DNA of 64,000 bases from Thalassotalea sp. ND16A (GCF_000764205.1 NZ_JQDZ01000104.1:34375-98374), one strand, 5' to 3'; counted from the stretch's first letter, positions 37,348 through 46,715 are shown. Numbers and translations are program-made. Notes: generated by a model not told the origin, from the letters alone.

Positions 37348-38106
37348 ATGCGCTTTAACTTCTGGCGTGCCAGTTTTCTTTTGCTCTCGGTTCTTTTTCT
37401 TGCTGCCTGTGCTACCAGTAATGAGCAAGAGGTTGAATACTCTGATCCCCGAGATCCGCTCGAATCCATCAACAGGCCATTATGGACATTTAATTGGGAA
37501 TATCTTGATAAATACGTCCTTAAACCGGCTTCTGAAACTTACATAGAATATGTGCCAGGCCCGGTACGTTCAGGGGTTTATAATGTCGCGTTGAATATTA
37601 ATGAACCGTTTACGGCAGTGAATAACTTATTGCAGTTTAAATTTCAACGTGCGGGTAAAGCGACTGGCCGATTCGTGTTAAACTCTACGGTTGGTTTATT
37701 GGGTTGGTTTGATGTCGCCAAGCATGCAGGCCTGTTACGTGAAGAAGAAGAGTTTGGTGAAGTATTAGGAAGTTATGGCGTCGGTGATGGCCCTTATTTA
37801 ATGTTGCCAGGCTTAGGCCCAAGTTCGGTTCGTGATGAAGTGGGTGATCTGGTTGACGGCTATTACTGGCCCTTGGCCGTTATCGATTTTTGGCCCAACG
37901 TTGCCCGTAGAGTACTTATCGGATTAGAAGTGCGAGGCCAACTGGCGGAGCAAGAAGCGTTATTGGAAGACTCGTTAGATCCATACGAGTTTGTCAAAAA
38001 TGCGTATTTCCAAAACATCAATTACAAAGTGCATGACGGTAATCCACCGGTAGAGATTGACCAGGAAGAAGAAGACGAGCTGGATGACTTGTTAGAAGAG
38101 TTTTAA
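37348..38106 (+). CDS. mlaA: MlaA (VacJ) lipoprotein
   Basis: The start was set at ATG 37348 (252 residues); a TTG further upstream is less likely. It has a lipoprotein signal with lipobox LAAC (Cys at about residue 21). MlaA sits in the outer membrane and removes misplaced phospholipids, handing them to the Mla system. Family marks: DPLESINRPLWTFNWEYLDK, VRSGVYNVALNINEPFTAVN, FGEVLGSYGVGDGPYLMLPG and RDEVGDLVDGYYWPL. A highly acidic C-terminal tail (DQEEEDELDDLLEEF) is present. It is a single gene here, without the other mla genes. Confidence 0.95.
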   Translation: MRFNFWRASFLLLSVLFLAACATSNEQEVEYSDPRDPLESINRPLWTFNWEYLDKYVLKPASETYIEYVPGPVRSGVYNVALNINEPFTAVNNLLQFKFQRAGKATGRFVLNSTVGLLGWFDVAKHAGLLREEEEFGEVLGSYGVGDGPYLMLPGLGPSSVRDEVGDLVDGYYWPLAVIDFWPNVARRVLIGLEVRGQLAEQEALLEDSLDPYEFVKNAYFQNINYKVHDGNPPVEIDQEEEDELDDLLEEF

Positions 38107-38142
38107 TCAACAGAGTTAAATTAGCACAATAGGCTTCATCAG

Positions 38143-38162
38143 ATCCCCACGTTCGTGGGGAT
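38143..38162. terminator. Short palindrome between mlaA and the DUF6170-type gene
   Basis: ATCCCCACG pairs perfectly with CGTGGGGAT. It has no T-run. It may end both convergent transcripts or be a REP-type repeat. Confidence 0.5.
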
Positions 38163-38168
38163 GACAAG

Positions 38169-38483
38169 TTAATCTACAGCACTTTCCCGCTCAAACTGCT
38201 TAACCGCCTTATCCAGATGGCTGCTAATAAACAGCAAGGATAACGGCCTTAAGACAATAAAATAGCCCAGCAACACAAATACCAAAGGAATGACAAATAA
38301 CCAGGAGTCGATATTGGCCAGCATGAAAAATGGTGGGATAAGCACTGCCAACTTTAACAAATTCAGAATGAATTTTGATAAAGGCGAAAGTTTGCTGCTG
38401 GCTATGGCAATAATTTCTTGGCGCTGATGAAAATCAAAAGCGGCCAATTGGGCAAATTGGTTTGAAGAAAAATAAAATTTCAT
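38169..38483 (-). CDS. Small membrane protein, DUF6170-like
   Basis: The start was set at ATG 38483 (MKFYFSSNQFAQLAAF), giving 104 residues; upstream frame is unsupported. Two hydrophobic helices (FILNLLKLAVLIPPFFML and WLFVIPLVFVLLGYFIVL) follow a soluble N-terminus with AFDFHQRQEIIAIASSK. I believe this fits the DUF6170 family found in Alteromonadales, but this is from memory. Function unknown. Confidence 0.6.
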   Translation of the reverse strand: MKFYFSSNQFAQLAAFDFHQRQEIIAIASSKLSPLSKFILNLLKLAVLIPPFFMLANIDSWLFVIPLVFVLLGYFIVLRPLSLLFISSHLDKAVKQFERESAVD

Positions 38484-38554
38484 TGTCGATAAGCTAAACT
38501 GGATGGTGCTGCATTGTAACAAAGCATAATTACTCTAGTAAAGAGTATTGCCTA

Positions 38555-38770
38555 ATACCGAACTGCATAAAACTCTTTTAACATCGCCCTTTGGGTGCTT
38601 ATCAAACCCACGATAACGGCCCAGAATTTAAAGAAGATATTGCTGCATGGATGTAGGTCATTAGGGCAATGCAGAAGCAATTGCCAGGAATAACTATCCA
38701 CTTCAAATTTTGATTGTTCTCGAGCGTTTGATAAGCACTGAGTTGACTATATCTTTATGCAGATTGCTAT
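38555..38770. repeat. 216-bp inverted-repeat element upstream of ribH
   Basis: The ends (ATACCGAACTGCATAA and the inverse of TTATGCAGATTGCTAT) are imperfect inverted repeats (13 of 16). Inside, GTGCTTATCAAAC (38595-38607) is perfectly inverted at 38726-38738. There is no gene. The related motif ATACCAATCTGCATAA also lies at about 44397-44412. It looks like a MITE-type or REP-type element. The rest of 38484-38941 shows nothing else. Confidence 0.6.
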
Positions 38771-38941
38771 AACTGCTATCGCCGAGACTTGCGCGGGCTC
38801 ATCGGCATGAAAAATAAACAATAAAATTTTGCAATCTAACCGTAATAATTAACTATTCATCCATGTTTTATGCATTTTTGAGTACCTTATTATTTTGAAT
38901 TTTGATAGAATTGCGCCAATTTTTTAAACAGGTTAATAAAA

Positions 38942-39406
38942 ATGAATGTAATTGAAGGCTCATTTGTAGCATCAGGCAAAAAATTTGCCATTGTAGTTTC
39001 TCGTTTTAACAGCTTTATTGTTGAAAGCTTACTGGAAGGTGCGGTTGATGCACTTAAACGTCACGGCAATGTCAATGATGATGATATTACGGTTATTCGA
39101 GTTCCTGGCGCCTATGAATTACCAGTAGCTGCAAAGCGTGTAGCGAAAAAAGGCGATTTTGATGCCATTATTGCTATCGGTGCGGTAATTCGTGGTGGCA
39201 CACCACACTTTGATTTTGTTGCCGGTGAATGTAACAAAGGTTTGGCACAAGTGGCCATGGAATTTGATGTGCCAGTAGCATTTGGTGTTATTACCGTAGA
39301 TTCAATTGAACAAGCCATTGAACGTGCAGGTACCAAAGCAGGTAACAAAGGTGCAGAAGCTGCATTAAGTGCCTTAGAAATGGTTAACGTTTTAGAACAA
39401 CTATAG
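38942..39406 (+). CDS. ribH: 6,7-dimethyl-8-ribityllumazine synthase
   Basis: A 154-residue enzyme of the riboflavin pathway. It condenses 5-amino-6-ribitylamino-uracil with 3,4-dihydroxy-2-butanone 4-phosphate. Family motifs: [56 protein letters not shown] and [17 protein letters not shown]. nusB follows after 12 bp, a conserved pairing. I see no FMN riboswitch upstream; instead the inverted-repeat element lies there. Confidence 0.98.
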   Translation: MNVIEGSFVASGKKFAIVVSRFNSFIVESLLEGAVDALKRHGNVNDDDITVIRVPGAYELPVAAKRVAKKGDFDAIIAIGAVIRGGTPHFDFVAGECNKGLAQVAMEFDVPVAFGVITVDSIEQAIERAGTKAGNKGAEAALSALEMVNVLEQL

Positions 39407-39418
39407 GCGGACTGCTGA

Positions 39419-39835
39419 GTGAAACCAACTCCTAGAAGAAAAGCCCGTGAAATCGCAGTGCAAGCGGTGTATTCATGGCAGCTTACTAACAACGACATTA
39501 GCGAAGTAGAAGCGAATTTTCTTGCCGACAACGCCAAGCGTCGTTTCGATACAGAATATTTTTCACTGCTATTACGTGGCGTTGCTACGAATGTGAACGA
39601 CATCGACGATATCATCCGTCCATTGGTTGATCGCCCATTAGCAGACGTTGACCATGTAGAAAAAGCAATTATACGAGTTGGGATTTTTGAGCTTCGCGAC
39701 TGTAAAGAAGTGCCTTACAAAGTTGTGATTAATGAAGCGATCGAACTTGCCAAAGCGTTTGCAGCTGATGACAGTCATAAATTTGTCAATGGCGTGTTAG
39801 ACAAAGTTGTAAAAACTTTCCGTCCAGACGAGTAG
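39419..39835 (+). CDS. nusB: Transcription antitermination factor NusB
   Basis: A 138-residue all-helical protein that starts at GTG 39419. NusB with NusE binds the boxA RNA in rRNA operons and prevents early termination. The arginine-rich N-terminus (PRRKAREIAVQAVYSWQLTN) and the motif KVVINEAIELAKAFAADDSH are typical. It lies between ribH and thiL in the standard order. Confidence 0.97.
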   Translation: MKPTPRRKAREIAVQAVYSWQLTNNDISEVEANFLADNAKRRFDTEYFSLLLRGVATNVNDIDDIIRPLVDRPLADVDHVEKAIIRVGIFELRDCKEVPYKVVINEAIELAKAFAADDSHKFVNGVLDKVVKTFRPDE

Positions 39836-39849
39836 TTTAGTCATTTAGT

Positions 39850-40827
39850 ATGAAAGAATTTGAATTGATCAAAGAGTTCTTTACGGCTCAGCCTGTGAGT
39901 CGTAAAGATGTTGTCATGGGCATTGGCGACGATTGTGCGCTTATTCGAGCCAACGAGCATAAATTAATTGCCGTAACAACCGACACTCTGGTTGCCGGTA
40001 TACACTTTCCTTTAGATACTCCGCCCAGAGCCATTGGTCATAAGGCTGTCGCGGTAAATTTAAGTGATATTGCCGCCATGGGCGCTGAACCTAGTTGGAT
40101 CTCGGTTGCCATTACTTTGCCAGAAGTGAATAAAGACTGGTTAAGTGAATTCACTGCCGGTATGTTTGAGTTAACCGAATACTTTAATGTGCAGCTCATT
40201 GGTGGCGACACCACACAAGGGCCATTAAGTATAACCATTACGGCTCAAGGCACGGTACCTGAAGATAAAGCCTTATGCCGAAGTGGCGCCAAAAATGGTG
40301 ATTATGTTTTTGTCACCGGTGATTTTGGTGACGCCGGTTTAGCACTGGCAGCGATGAACAATCAGATAGAACTCAATGATAGTGATTTTGCCACGGTTAG
40401 AGCGAAACTTGATTACCCGAAACCGCAGGTGTTGGTCGGTAATCTGATCCGTGAATTTGCCACGTCGGCCATCGATGTGTCTGATGGTTTGCTTGCCGAT
40501 TTAGGTCATATTTGTCGTGCATCCACTCTGGGTATTCACATCAATGTTGAAGACATTCCGGTGTCTAAAGTGATGCAAGATAACTTAGCTCAAATTGATG
40601 CAATTAATTTGGCATTAACTTCAGGTGATGACTATCAATTGATTTTCACCGTATCGGCGACCAACAAAGTGGGTATTGAAACCGCCATGGCGCATGCGAA
40701 TGTGGAATTTACCTGTATTGGTCAATTGAACCCAAGTGAAGAAATTATTCTTTCTTATCAAAACAAACCTTTTACTGTCAGCAAAGTAGGCTTTGAACAT
40801 TTCTCTGCCGCTGTTGCCAACGATTAA
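39850..40827 (+). CDS. thiL: Thiamine-monophosphate kinase
   Basis: A 325-residue enzyme that phosphorylates thiamine monophosphate to thiamine diphosphate, the cofactor used by transketolase. Family motifs: VVMGIGDDCALIR, the metal-binding VTTDTLVAGIHFP, VNLSDIAAMGAEP, GGDTTQGPLSITITAQG, AIDVSDGLLADLGHICRAS and TSGDDYQLIF. It lies 14 bp after nusB. Confidence 0.97.
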   Translation: MKEFELIKEFFTAQPVSRKDVVMGIGDDCALIRANEHKLIAVTTDTLVAGIHFPLDTPPRAIGHKAVAVNLSDIAAMGAEPSWISVAITLPEVNKDWLSEFTAGMFELTEYFNVQLIGGDTTQGPLSITITAQGTVPEDKALCRSGAKNGDYVFVTGDFGDAGLALAAMNNQIELNDSDFATVRAKLDYPKPQVLVGNLIREFATSAIDVSDGLLADLGHICRASTLGIHINVEDIPVSKVMQDNLAQIDAINLALTSGDDYQLIFTVSATNKVGIETAMAHANVEFTCIGQLNPSEEIILSYQNKPFTVSKVGFEHFSAAVAND

Positions 40828-40840
40828 CGGCTAGTCGACT

Positions 40841-41314
40841 ATGAGCAAGAAAACTGCCGCTGAGTTATTTGATATCAAAAATCCGGTGCATTTTCTTGCC
40901 TTGGGCTTTGGCAGTGGCTTAAGCCCGAAAGCGCCTGGCACGATGGGCACACTGGCAGCAATTCCATTATTTCTGTTGTGTGCACAATTACCTTTCTACG
41001 CCTTTATTGCACTCACATTATTGATTTCTATTGTTGGCATTTGGATTTGTGATAAAGCCTCTAAAGATGCTGGTGTGCACGATCATGGCGCCATCGTCTG
41101 GGATGAAATCGCCGGTTTCTTTATCACCATGATAGCAATACCGGTGAGTTGGCAGAGTATAATTGTTGGTTTTATTTTATTTCGTATTTTCGATATTTTA
41201 AAGCCCTGGCCTATCTCTATCGCCGATAAACAGGTCGCTGGTGGTTTTGGTATCATGCTTGACGACATCATTGCCGGCATTCTTGCCTGCGCGTTAATGC
41301 ATTTAATTTTCTAA
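40841..41314 (+). CDS. pgpA: Phosphatidylglycerophosphatase A
   Basis: A 157-residue inner-membrane phosphatase that removes phosphate from phosphatidylglycerol phosphate. The N-terminal motif APGTMGTLAAIPL, the metal site WICDKASKDAGVHDHGAIVWDE (split here by helix ends) and the C-terminal FRIFDILKPWPI are typical. Three to four helices. It follows thiL by 13 bp. Confidence 0.95.
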   Translation: MSKKTAAELFDIKNPVHFLALGFGSGLSPKAPGTMGTLAAIPLFLLCAQLPFYAFIALTLLISIVGIWICDKASKDAGVHDHGAIVWDEIAGFFITMIAIPVSWQSIIVGFILFRIFDILKPWPISIADKQVAGGFGIMLDDIIAGILACALMHLIF

Positions 41315-41379
41315 AGCAAATGTATATCTTTCATTTACTTGCTAAAATAAGCAGTAACTTTCCCAATTCATAAAATCAA

Positions 41380-42333
41380 ATGGCAATTAACTGGTTCCCC
41401 GGGCATATGCATAAGGCCCAAAAAGAAATCAAAGAAATCATTCATCAAATCGATGTGGTGATTGAAGTTTGTGACGCACGGCTACCGTTTAGTAGTGAAA
41501 ATCCGATGATCACCAGTATTCGTGGTGACAAGCCGCTGATAAAAATCCTCAATAAAAGCGATCTTGCCGATGCCAGTTTGACCAAAGTTTGGATCGATTA
41601 TTTACAATCTCAACACAACGTCAAGGCCATAGCCTTAACCACGGAAGAGCCGGGTGGGGCTAAAAACATTGCCGAATTGATTAAAAAACTAGTGTCTAAC
41701 AAGAATGAAGAAGGCAAACAAATTAATGCCATGATCATGGGCATACCCAATGTTGGTAAATCCACACTGATCAATACCCTGGTAGGCAAAAGCAAGGCAA
41801 AAGTTGGTAATGAGCCGGCAGTCACCAAAGCGCAACAGCGTATCCGTTTAGAAGAAGGTGTTTACCTTTATGATACCCCAGGTATGCTTTGGCCTAAAAT
41901 AGCCAATGAAAATAGTGGCTACCGCCTTGCGGTATCTGGCGGCATTAAAGATACCGCCTTTGATCATGAAGAAATTGCCTGTTTTGCTGCCGAGTACTTA
42001 CTTACCGCGTATCCTGAGTTGTTAAAGCTAAGATACAAAATTGACGAGTTGCCAGAACAGGAAGTCGAGTTTTTAGAAGAGCTAGGCCGTAAACGTGGTT
42101 GTGTGAAAAGCGGCGGCCATGTCGATTTTCATAAGGCCTCAGAAATACTGGTGAATGAAATTCGTGATAAAACCTTAGGTAACATCACCTTTGAAACACC
42201 TGAGATGGTGGAAAAAGAAAATATTTATTTTGAACAGTTGCAGGCCAGAAAGCTTGCTGAACGTGAGGCTCGTAAAGAGGCTCGTGGCCGCGGTCGAAAA
42301 AATAAACCGAAGAAGAAAAAGAGTGGTAGGTAA
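41380..42333 (+). CDS. Circularly permuted ribosome-biogenesis GTPase, YlqF/RbgA type
   Basis: A 317-residue GTPase. The motifs are in permuted order: G4 (ILNKSDLAD) comes before G1 (GIPNVGKSTLIN) and G3 (DTPGM). The N-terminus INWFPGHMHKAQKEIKEI is the RbgA/YlqF signature. In Bacillus this protein acts in late 50S assembly. The C-terminus ends in a Lys/Arg-rich tail (RGRGRKNKPKKKKSGR), suggesting rRNA binding. ATG 41380 has no strong ribosome-binding site. Confidence 0.93.
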   Translation: MAINWFPGHMHKAQKEIKEIIHQIDVVIEVCDARLPFSSENPMITSIRGDKPLIKILNKSDLADASLTKVWIDYLQSQHNVKAIALTTEEPGGAKNIAELIKKLVSNKNEEGKQINAMIMGIPNVGKSTLINTLVGKSKAKVGNEPAVTKAQQRIRLEEGVYLYDTPGMLWPKIANENSGYRLAVSGGIKDTAFDHEEIACFAAEYLLTAYPELLKLRYKIDELPEQEVEFLEELGRKRGCVKSGGHVDFHKASEILVNEIRDKTLGNITFETPEMVEKENIYFEQLQARKLAEREARKEARGRGRKNKPKKKKSGR

Positions 42334-42383
42334 CCTGAACTGGGGATAAGCAGCACTTGCTCAATGAATTTAATTAAGGATTA

Positions 42384-42815
42384 ATGATGACCAAAGATTT
42401 TGAACTGCACGCTGATCTACAAAGAGACGGTATCGTATTAGCGGATTTTCCGCTTTGTCGTTTATTATTATGCAATGACAGTAACTACCCCTGGTTTATC
42501 ATGGTACCAAGAGTGGCTGGTGTTAAAGATATTTATCAGATGAACTGGCAAGATCAGCAACAATTTCTGAATGAATCCAGCGCCTTGTCAGAAATACTGA
42601 TGCAATGTTTCAATGGTGACAAAATGAATGTTGCCGCCCTGGGTAATGTAACCCCACAATTACACATTCATCATATTGTGCGTTTTGCCGCCGATCCAAG
42701 TTGGCCAAAACCCATTTGGGGGCAGTTGCCATTAAAACCCTACACTGAAAGCGAACTCGCTGAATTAAAAGCTAAACTTATGCCTATGCTAAATGAAGTA
42801 ATCATAGCAAGTTAG
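42384..42815 (+). CDS. HIT-domain protein
   Basis: A 143-residue protein with the His-triad motif in QLHIHHIVRF and a Trp-rich end (DPSWPKPIWGQLP). HIT proteins are nucleotide hydrolases or transferases. Two ATG codons are adjacent at the start, either usable. It is convergent with panE. The substrate is unknown. Confidence 0.88.
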   Translation: MMTKDFELHADLQRDGIVLADFPLCRLLLCNDSNYPWFIMVPRVAGVKDIYQMNWQDQQQFLNESSALSEILMQCFNGDKMNVAALGNVTPQLHIHHIVRFAADPSWPKPIWGQLPLKPYTESELAELKAKLMPMLNEVIIAS

Positions 42816-42835
42816 CAGCAAGCTTAGAACTAAGG

Positions 42836-43735
42836 TTAGCGAGTTGCGGTAATTTCGTTAACTTGCTGCAATAATTGTTGATTACATGGGGTCGAAATGC
42901 GATGTTTTTTCCCCATGTCGACGATGTAGCCGTTAATGTAGGCGACCTCTGTTTGTTGTTGTTTGCGTACATCCTCACGCATCGACGAACTATTTTTCGA
43001 GGTATTCTCAATCACTAGCTTAATGGTGTTCATTAACTCTGCTTGCTCAAAGCTAACGCCTTCAGCTAACGCAACTTGTACCACTTCCGCGACTATTGCT
43101 TGTATCTTATCCTGGTAGCTTTGTTTGGCCAGTTCGCCATTATTCACGTTGTAAATTGCTGTTAGGCCATTAATGGCGGCATTAATGGCCAATTTTTGCC
43201 ATTGCAGCTGTTTGATCGCACTGGTTAACGACAAGTTAGGGATGTGGCTTTTCAGCACAGACAATAACTGCTGTTGCTCACCGGCCGAACTTGACCCTGC
43301 TACTAGCCCCATATTATTGCTGCCTTCACCGGTATGGAGCACATGCGAGTGAGCAAGTTTCTTGGCTGCCATGGTGGTTACCAATGCATAAATTGGATTG
43401 TTGAAATCCTGCTCTAGCTGCAGTGTTTCGACAACGCCCATGCCGTTATGGGTTAGAATTATTGCGCAATTTTTCTGCAGCAGAGGCAGTACTTCCTCGA
43501 GTGCCGCACTCACGTCGTACGATTTTACACAGCAGATAATGCAATCGGCTCGCGTTAGCTGTTCAACGTCGGCAATAGTGATAGGGTATTGGCGAGAACA
43601 GCCGTGAATGTTGGTGAATGTGTAAGTTGCGGTCGATTTCACCATCGCTCGGGTTTTCAGACTTAGCTGATTGCCGCGCAGGTAATGACAAAACAATAGG
43701 CCGATGGCGCCTTGCCCAATAATGACAATATTCAT
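42836..43735 (-). CDS. panE: 2-dehydropantoate 2-reductase
   Basis: The start was set at ATG 43735, which overlaps the stop of the VanZ-like gene by one base (TAATG); 50 codons of upstream frame are unsupported. The 299-residue enzyme reduces ketopantoate to pantoate in the coenzyme A pathway. It has the dinucleotide site IVIIGQGAIGLLFCHYLRG, the Asn region ILTHNGMGVVETL and the catalytic Lys in WQKLAINAAINGLTAIYN. A divergent ketopantoate reductase paralog is possible. Confidence 0.9.
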   Translation of the reverse strand: MNIVIIGQGAIGLLFCHYLRGNQLSLKTRAMVKSTATYTFTNIHGCSRQYPITIADVEQLTRADCIICCVKSYDVSAALEEVLPLLQKNCAIILTHNGMGVVETLQLEQDFNNPIYALVTTMAAKKLAHSHVLHTGEGSNNMGLVAGSSSAGEQQQLLSVLKSHIPNLSLTSAIKQLQWQKLAINAAINGLTAIYNVNNGELAKQSYQDKIQAIVAEVVQVALAEGVSFEQAELMNTIKLVIENTSKNSSSMREDVRKQQQTEVAYINGYIVDMGKKHRISTPCNQQLLQQVNEITATR

Positions 43736-44085
43736 TATTTCACTCTTTTTGCCTTGTTTCGGTTTGCTCGTACAATTAGCACATAGGTTATACAGCCGAG
43801 AACATCGGCAAGAAAGTCTGACCATTGACCACTTCGAAAGGCTAAATACCATTGGCCTAATTCCGTTAGGCCGGAATAAATGCATAACGTGAACACGGTA
43901 ACTTTTAAGTCAATTTTTATCAGTTTGTCGAGAAACCAGGTAAGAAACAGAAACCCTAAAAAGTGGCCAGTTTTGTCCAATAGCTGATATTGATGTAATA
44001 GCGAGGCGATGGCTGAATAGTTAATGAAGACACTAATTATTACCACCAAAAAAATTGCATAGTGCAGTAATTTAAAATTTTTCAA
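43735..44085 (-). CDS. VanZ-like small membrane protein
   Basis: About 116 residues with four hydrophobic helices, and motifs LDKTGHFLGFLFLTWFLDKL and GLTELGQWYLAFRSGQWSDF that fit the VanZ-like family (HFxxFxxL and ExxQxxxxxRxxxxxDxxxN). The start is uncertain: no good ATG exists. TTG 44085 has a weak GACGAG site; a TTG at 44109 lies inside the MITE-like element. The frame runs straight into the element, so the element may have replaced the original 5' end. It is translationally coupled to panE. Confidence 0.7.
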   Translation of the reverse strand: MKNFKLLHYAIFLVVIISVFINYSAIASLLHQYQLLDKTGHFLGFLFLTWFLDKLIKIDLKVTVFTLCIYSGLTELGQWYLAFRSGQWSDFLADVLGCITYVLIVRANRNKAKRVK

Positions 44086-44091
44086 ATGTGC

Positions 44092-44354
44092 ATACTCGTC
44101 GCCGTTCAAAGTGCAGGATTTCAGTGGGAATTAAAAGTGATTTAGGCAAGGTATTAATTTTATAGAATGGTTATTCCATTGTCAAAATTCATAGCGCTGT
44201 ATAAATCACTTTTAAACCCATCGAAGAAGCGTTTGAGCAATCCCACTTCTTCGTTGCACCTATTTGTAAGGGAATAACCATTACTGTATAGCTGCGCCTT
44301 AAATTGAAATCGCTCAAGCGCTCTGAAACCTACATCTTGAATGGTGGCGAGTAT
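44092..44354. mobile_element. MITE-like element, copy 2 (263 bp)
   Basis: Homologous to 20190-20453 in inverted orientation, at roughly 75-80% identity by eye. The ends are ATACTCGTCGCCGTTCAAAG on the left and the inverse reading ATACTCGCCACCATTCAAGA on the right, both continuing to a TTTCAG core. No coding capacity. It sits immediately upstream of the VanZ-like gene. Confidence 0.8.
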
Positions 44355-44573
44355 GAGTATATAGCTAACAGTCATTTTTTAATATCTTAGCATGTAATAC
44401 CAATCTGCATAAGTAGAGAGTCATGTCATTCTATATTGAGATCGGCATTAATAAGATATGCTCGCATAATTTACCGTTAAAGTTGACGATTTAACAATTC
44501 ATTCTAGCCCTTAAACCTTAGCTTTGATAATCTATGCCAAGTTAACATTTTACCCTTGATAAGAGATTTACAT

Positions 44574-45056
44574 ATGCCTTCATTAGATATTGTATCGGAA
44601 GTTGATTTAGAAGAAGTTCGTAATGCTACCGAAAACGCCAGCCGTGAACTAGACACGCGATTTGATTTCAGAGGGGTCGAGGCTTCATTTGAATACAAAA
44701 ACCCTAACGTTACAGTGAAAGCGGAAGGCGATTTCCAAATAAAACAGATGTTGGATATGCTTCGCGCTCAGTTGTCAAAACGTAAAATTGATGCCAAAGC
44801 GATGACCGTCGGCAGTTTTGACCATTCGGGTAAAACCTACTCACAGCAAGTGTCATTTAAAGTCGGCATTGAACAAGCCGTGGCGAAAAAGTTAGTAAAA
44901 ATCATCAAAGACAGTAAGTTGAAAGTACAAGCTTCGATTCAAGGTGAAAAGTTGCGCGTTACCGGTAAAAAACGAGATGAATTACAAGCGGTTATGCAAT
45001 TAGTCAGAAATTCTGAATTAGAACAGACGTTCCAGTTTAATAACTTTAAAGATTAG
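44574..45056 (+). CDS. yajQ: YajQ-family nucleotide-binding protein
   Basis: The start was set at ATG 44574 ([17 protein letters not shown]), giving 160 residues, the family's normal length. Marks: [17 protein letters not shown] and the C-terminal [17 protein letters not shown]. YajQ-like proteins bind nucleotides; a homolog in Xanthomonas binds cyclic di-GMP, and one in Pseudomonas helps phage phi6 transcription. It is a single gene with its own terminator. Confidence 0.95.
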   Translation: MPSLDIVSEVDLEEVRNATENASRELDTRFDFRGVEASFEYKNPNVTVKAEGDFQIKQMLDMLRAQLSKRKIDAKAMTVGSFDHSGKTYSQQVSFKVGIEQAVAKKLVKIIKDSKLKVQASIQGEKLRVTGKKRDELQAVMQLVRNSELEQTFQFNNFKD

Positions 45057-45070
45057 TGCCCGCTGATTAA

Positions 45071-45103
45071 AAAAAAGCTTATGCATTTTGCATGAGCTTT
45101 TTT
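45071..45103 (+). terminator. Rho-independent terminator of yajQ
   Basis: AAAAAAGCT and ATGCA pair with TGCAT and AGCTTTTTT, giving a long stem that runs into a T-run. Confidence 0.9.
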
Positions 45104-45137
45104 AATAAAAATACCCAATTGCCAATGAGATCCCATT

Positions 45138-46715
45138 TTGACTAGTCGAATCGCCACATTACTAGAACAAGCTCTACAACTTAAGCAGCAAAATCACCTG
45201 TCTTCAGCGGCAATGTATGCAAGAAAAGTGTTAAAAAAAGAGCCTGCTAATTTAATTGCCAACCAAATCCTACTCGAGTTTGCTCAGTCGAATAACGACA
45301 TCAATGCCGTTGACAGCTGCACATCCGTCATTTTACAAATTGAGCCGGACAATGTACCGGCGCTGCTGGCACAATTAAAAACTTATGAAGTAAAAGAGCT
45401 GCATTTTAAAGCCATCGTCTTGCATGAAAAACTGCAGCAACTGCGGTCTGGTGATTATGACTTGGCGTACCGCAAAGCGTTAAGTTGTTTAAGTGCTGGC
45501 AAAGTGCTGGAAGCAGAAGCGGCATTGCTATATTGTTGCCAACAAGAACAGGTAAATCCGTTTGTTTATCTGAATTTGGGGCATGTTTATAAGGCGAAAG
45601 GCAGTTCGACTCTGGCGTTGGAAAACTATCAATTATTCATTGCCAAAGAAACCAAGAGTGCTGCCGTTGGTTATTGGAGTTTGGCGGACTTAAAAGACTT
45701 TACCTTTACCCCACAATTGATTGCTGAAATGCAGTCGATTCTGGCTGCGGCAACACTCTCTGCCGGCAATAAAGCGCTGATGCTGTTTGCTTTAGGGCGC
45801 GCCTATGAGCAAAGTAAACAATTTGATAAATCATTTACCGCAATGAATCAAGCCAATCAAATTCTTGCTCAGTATCGACCGTTTAAAGCCGAGCAGTACG
45901 CCAATTTAATTAAAGGCTTTATTGCTGACTTGCCTTCACTGCCCATAGAGCAGCAACACAACCCTGATTTTACGCCTGTTTTTATCGTTGGCATGCCACG
46001 CTCTGGCACCACTTTGGTAGAACAAATATTGGCGTCGCACTCAAAGGTGGAGTCTACCGATGAATTGCCGTATTTGGAACGTATTGCGCTAGAAATGGAA
46101 ATCAATGGCGGCTACGTTAAAAATTTAGCAAATCCTAACTTTCAGTTAACGACGAAATTTAGCCAGCAATATCTAGAGCAAGCCGGTCAATATTTTGACA
46201 CCACACCGAAAATATTTATTGATAAAAATCCGAATAACTTTTTGCATATTGCTTTGATATTACGATTATTTCCTCAGGCCAAAATTATCAATGTGGTTCG
46301 CGACCCGCTGGATAATGCGATGAGTGTGTTTAAGCAACACTTCAGTAACGGTCACGACTACTCATATTCATTACCTGGCATTGCCTTTTATTGGCAAGGC
46401 TATTTAAGTTTGATGTTTCACTGGCACAATTTATTTGCCGGAAAAATTTACCACTTAAGTTATGAAGCGCTGGTTGCCGAGCCTGAGCCGCAAATTAGAA
46501 AACTACTGAATTATTGTCAGTTAGATTTTGAGCCTGATTGTTTAACCTTTTATAACTCCAAACGTCTGGTGTTAACCCCTAGTGTGAGTCAGGTGCAACA
46601 GCCGATAAATAATAAATCGGTTGGTTCATGGCAACAGTATCAATCACAACTTACCCCGGTACTGTCTGATTTTAGTAAAATTAGAATTAAAGCAAATGAG
46701 TTATTAAACAGTTAA
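45138..46715 (+). CDS. TPR-sulfotransferase
   Basis: A 525-residue two-part protein with a TTG start at 45138 and only a weak upstream site. Residues 1-250 are helical TPR-type repeats (LEQALQLKQQNHLSSAAMYA, VYKAKGSSTLALENYQLF). Residues 275-520 are a sulfotransferase domain: the 5'-phosphosulfate loop FIVGMPRSGTTLVEQILASH and the 3'-phosphate site INVVRDPLDNAMSVFKQHF for PAPS. TPR-sulfotransferases of this type are common in marine proteobacteria and some resemble tyrosylprotein sulfotransferase. The acceptor is unknown. An AEC-type permease gene follows by 18 bp. Confidence 0.88.
   Translation: MTSRIATLLEQALQLKQQNHLSSAAMYARKVLKKEPANLIANQILLEFAQSNNDINAVDSCTSVILQIEPDNVPALLAQLKTYEVKELHFKAIVLHEKLQQLRSGDYDLAYRKALSCLSAGKVLEAEAALLYCCQQEQVNPFVYLNLGHVYKAKGSSTLALENYQLFIAKETKSAAVGYWSLADLKDFTFTPQLIAEMQSILAAATLSAGNKALMLFALGRAYEQSKQFDKSFTAMNQANQILAQYRPFKAEQYANLIKGFIADLPSLPIEQQHNPDFTPVFIVGMPRSGTTLVEQILASHSKVESTDELPYLERIALEMEINGGYVKNLANPNFQLTTKFSQQYLEQAGQYFDTTPKIFIDKNPNNFLHIALILRLFPQAKIINVVRDPLDNAMSVFKQHFSNGHDYSYSLPGIAFYWQGYLSLMFHWHNLFAGKIYHLSYEALVAEPEPQIRKLLNYCQLDFEPDCLTFYNSKRLVLTPSVSQVQQPINNKSVGSWQQYQSQLTPVLSDFSKIRIKANELLNS

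Noticed and set aside
38484..38941. FMN riboswitch before ribH
   Set aside because: No conserved RFN motifs (such as GGGGCAGGG...) are visible; the stretch is occupied by an inverted-repeat element.
44160..44375. 71-codon frame on the minus strand
   Set aside because: It lies within the MITE-like element, which has no coding signs in its other copy.
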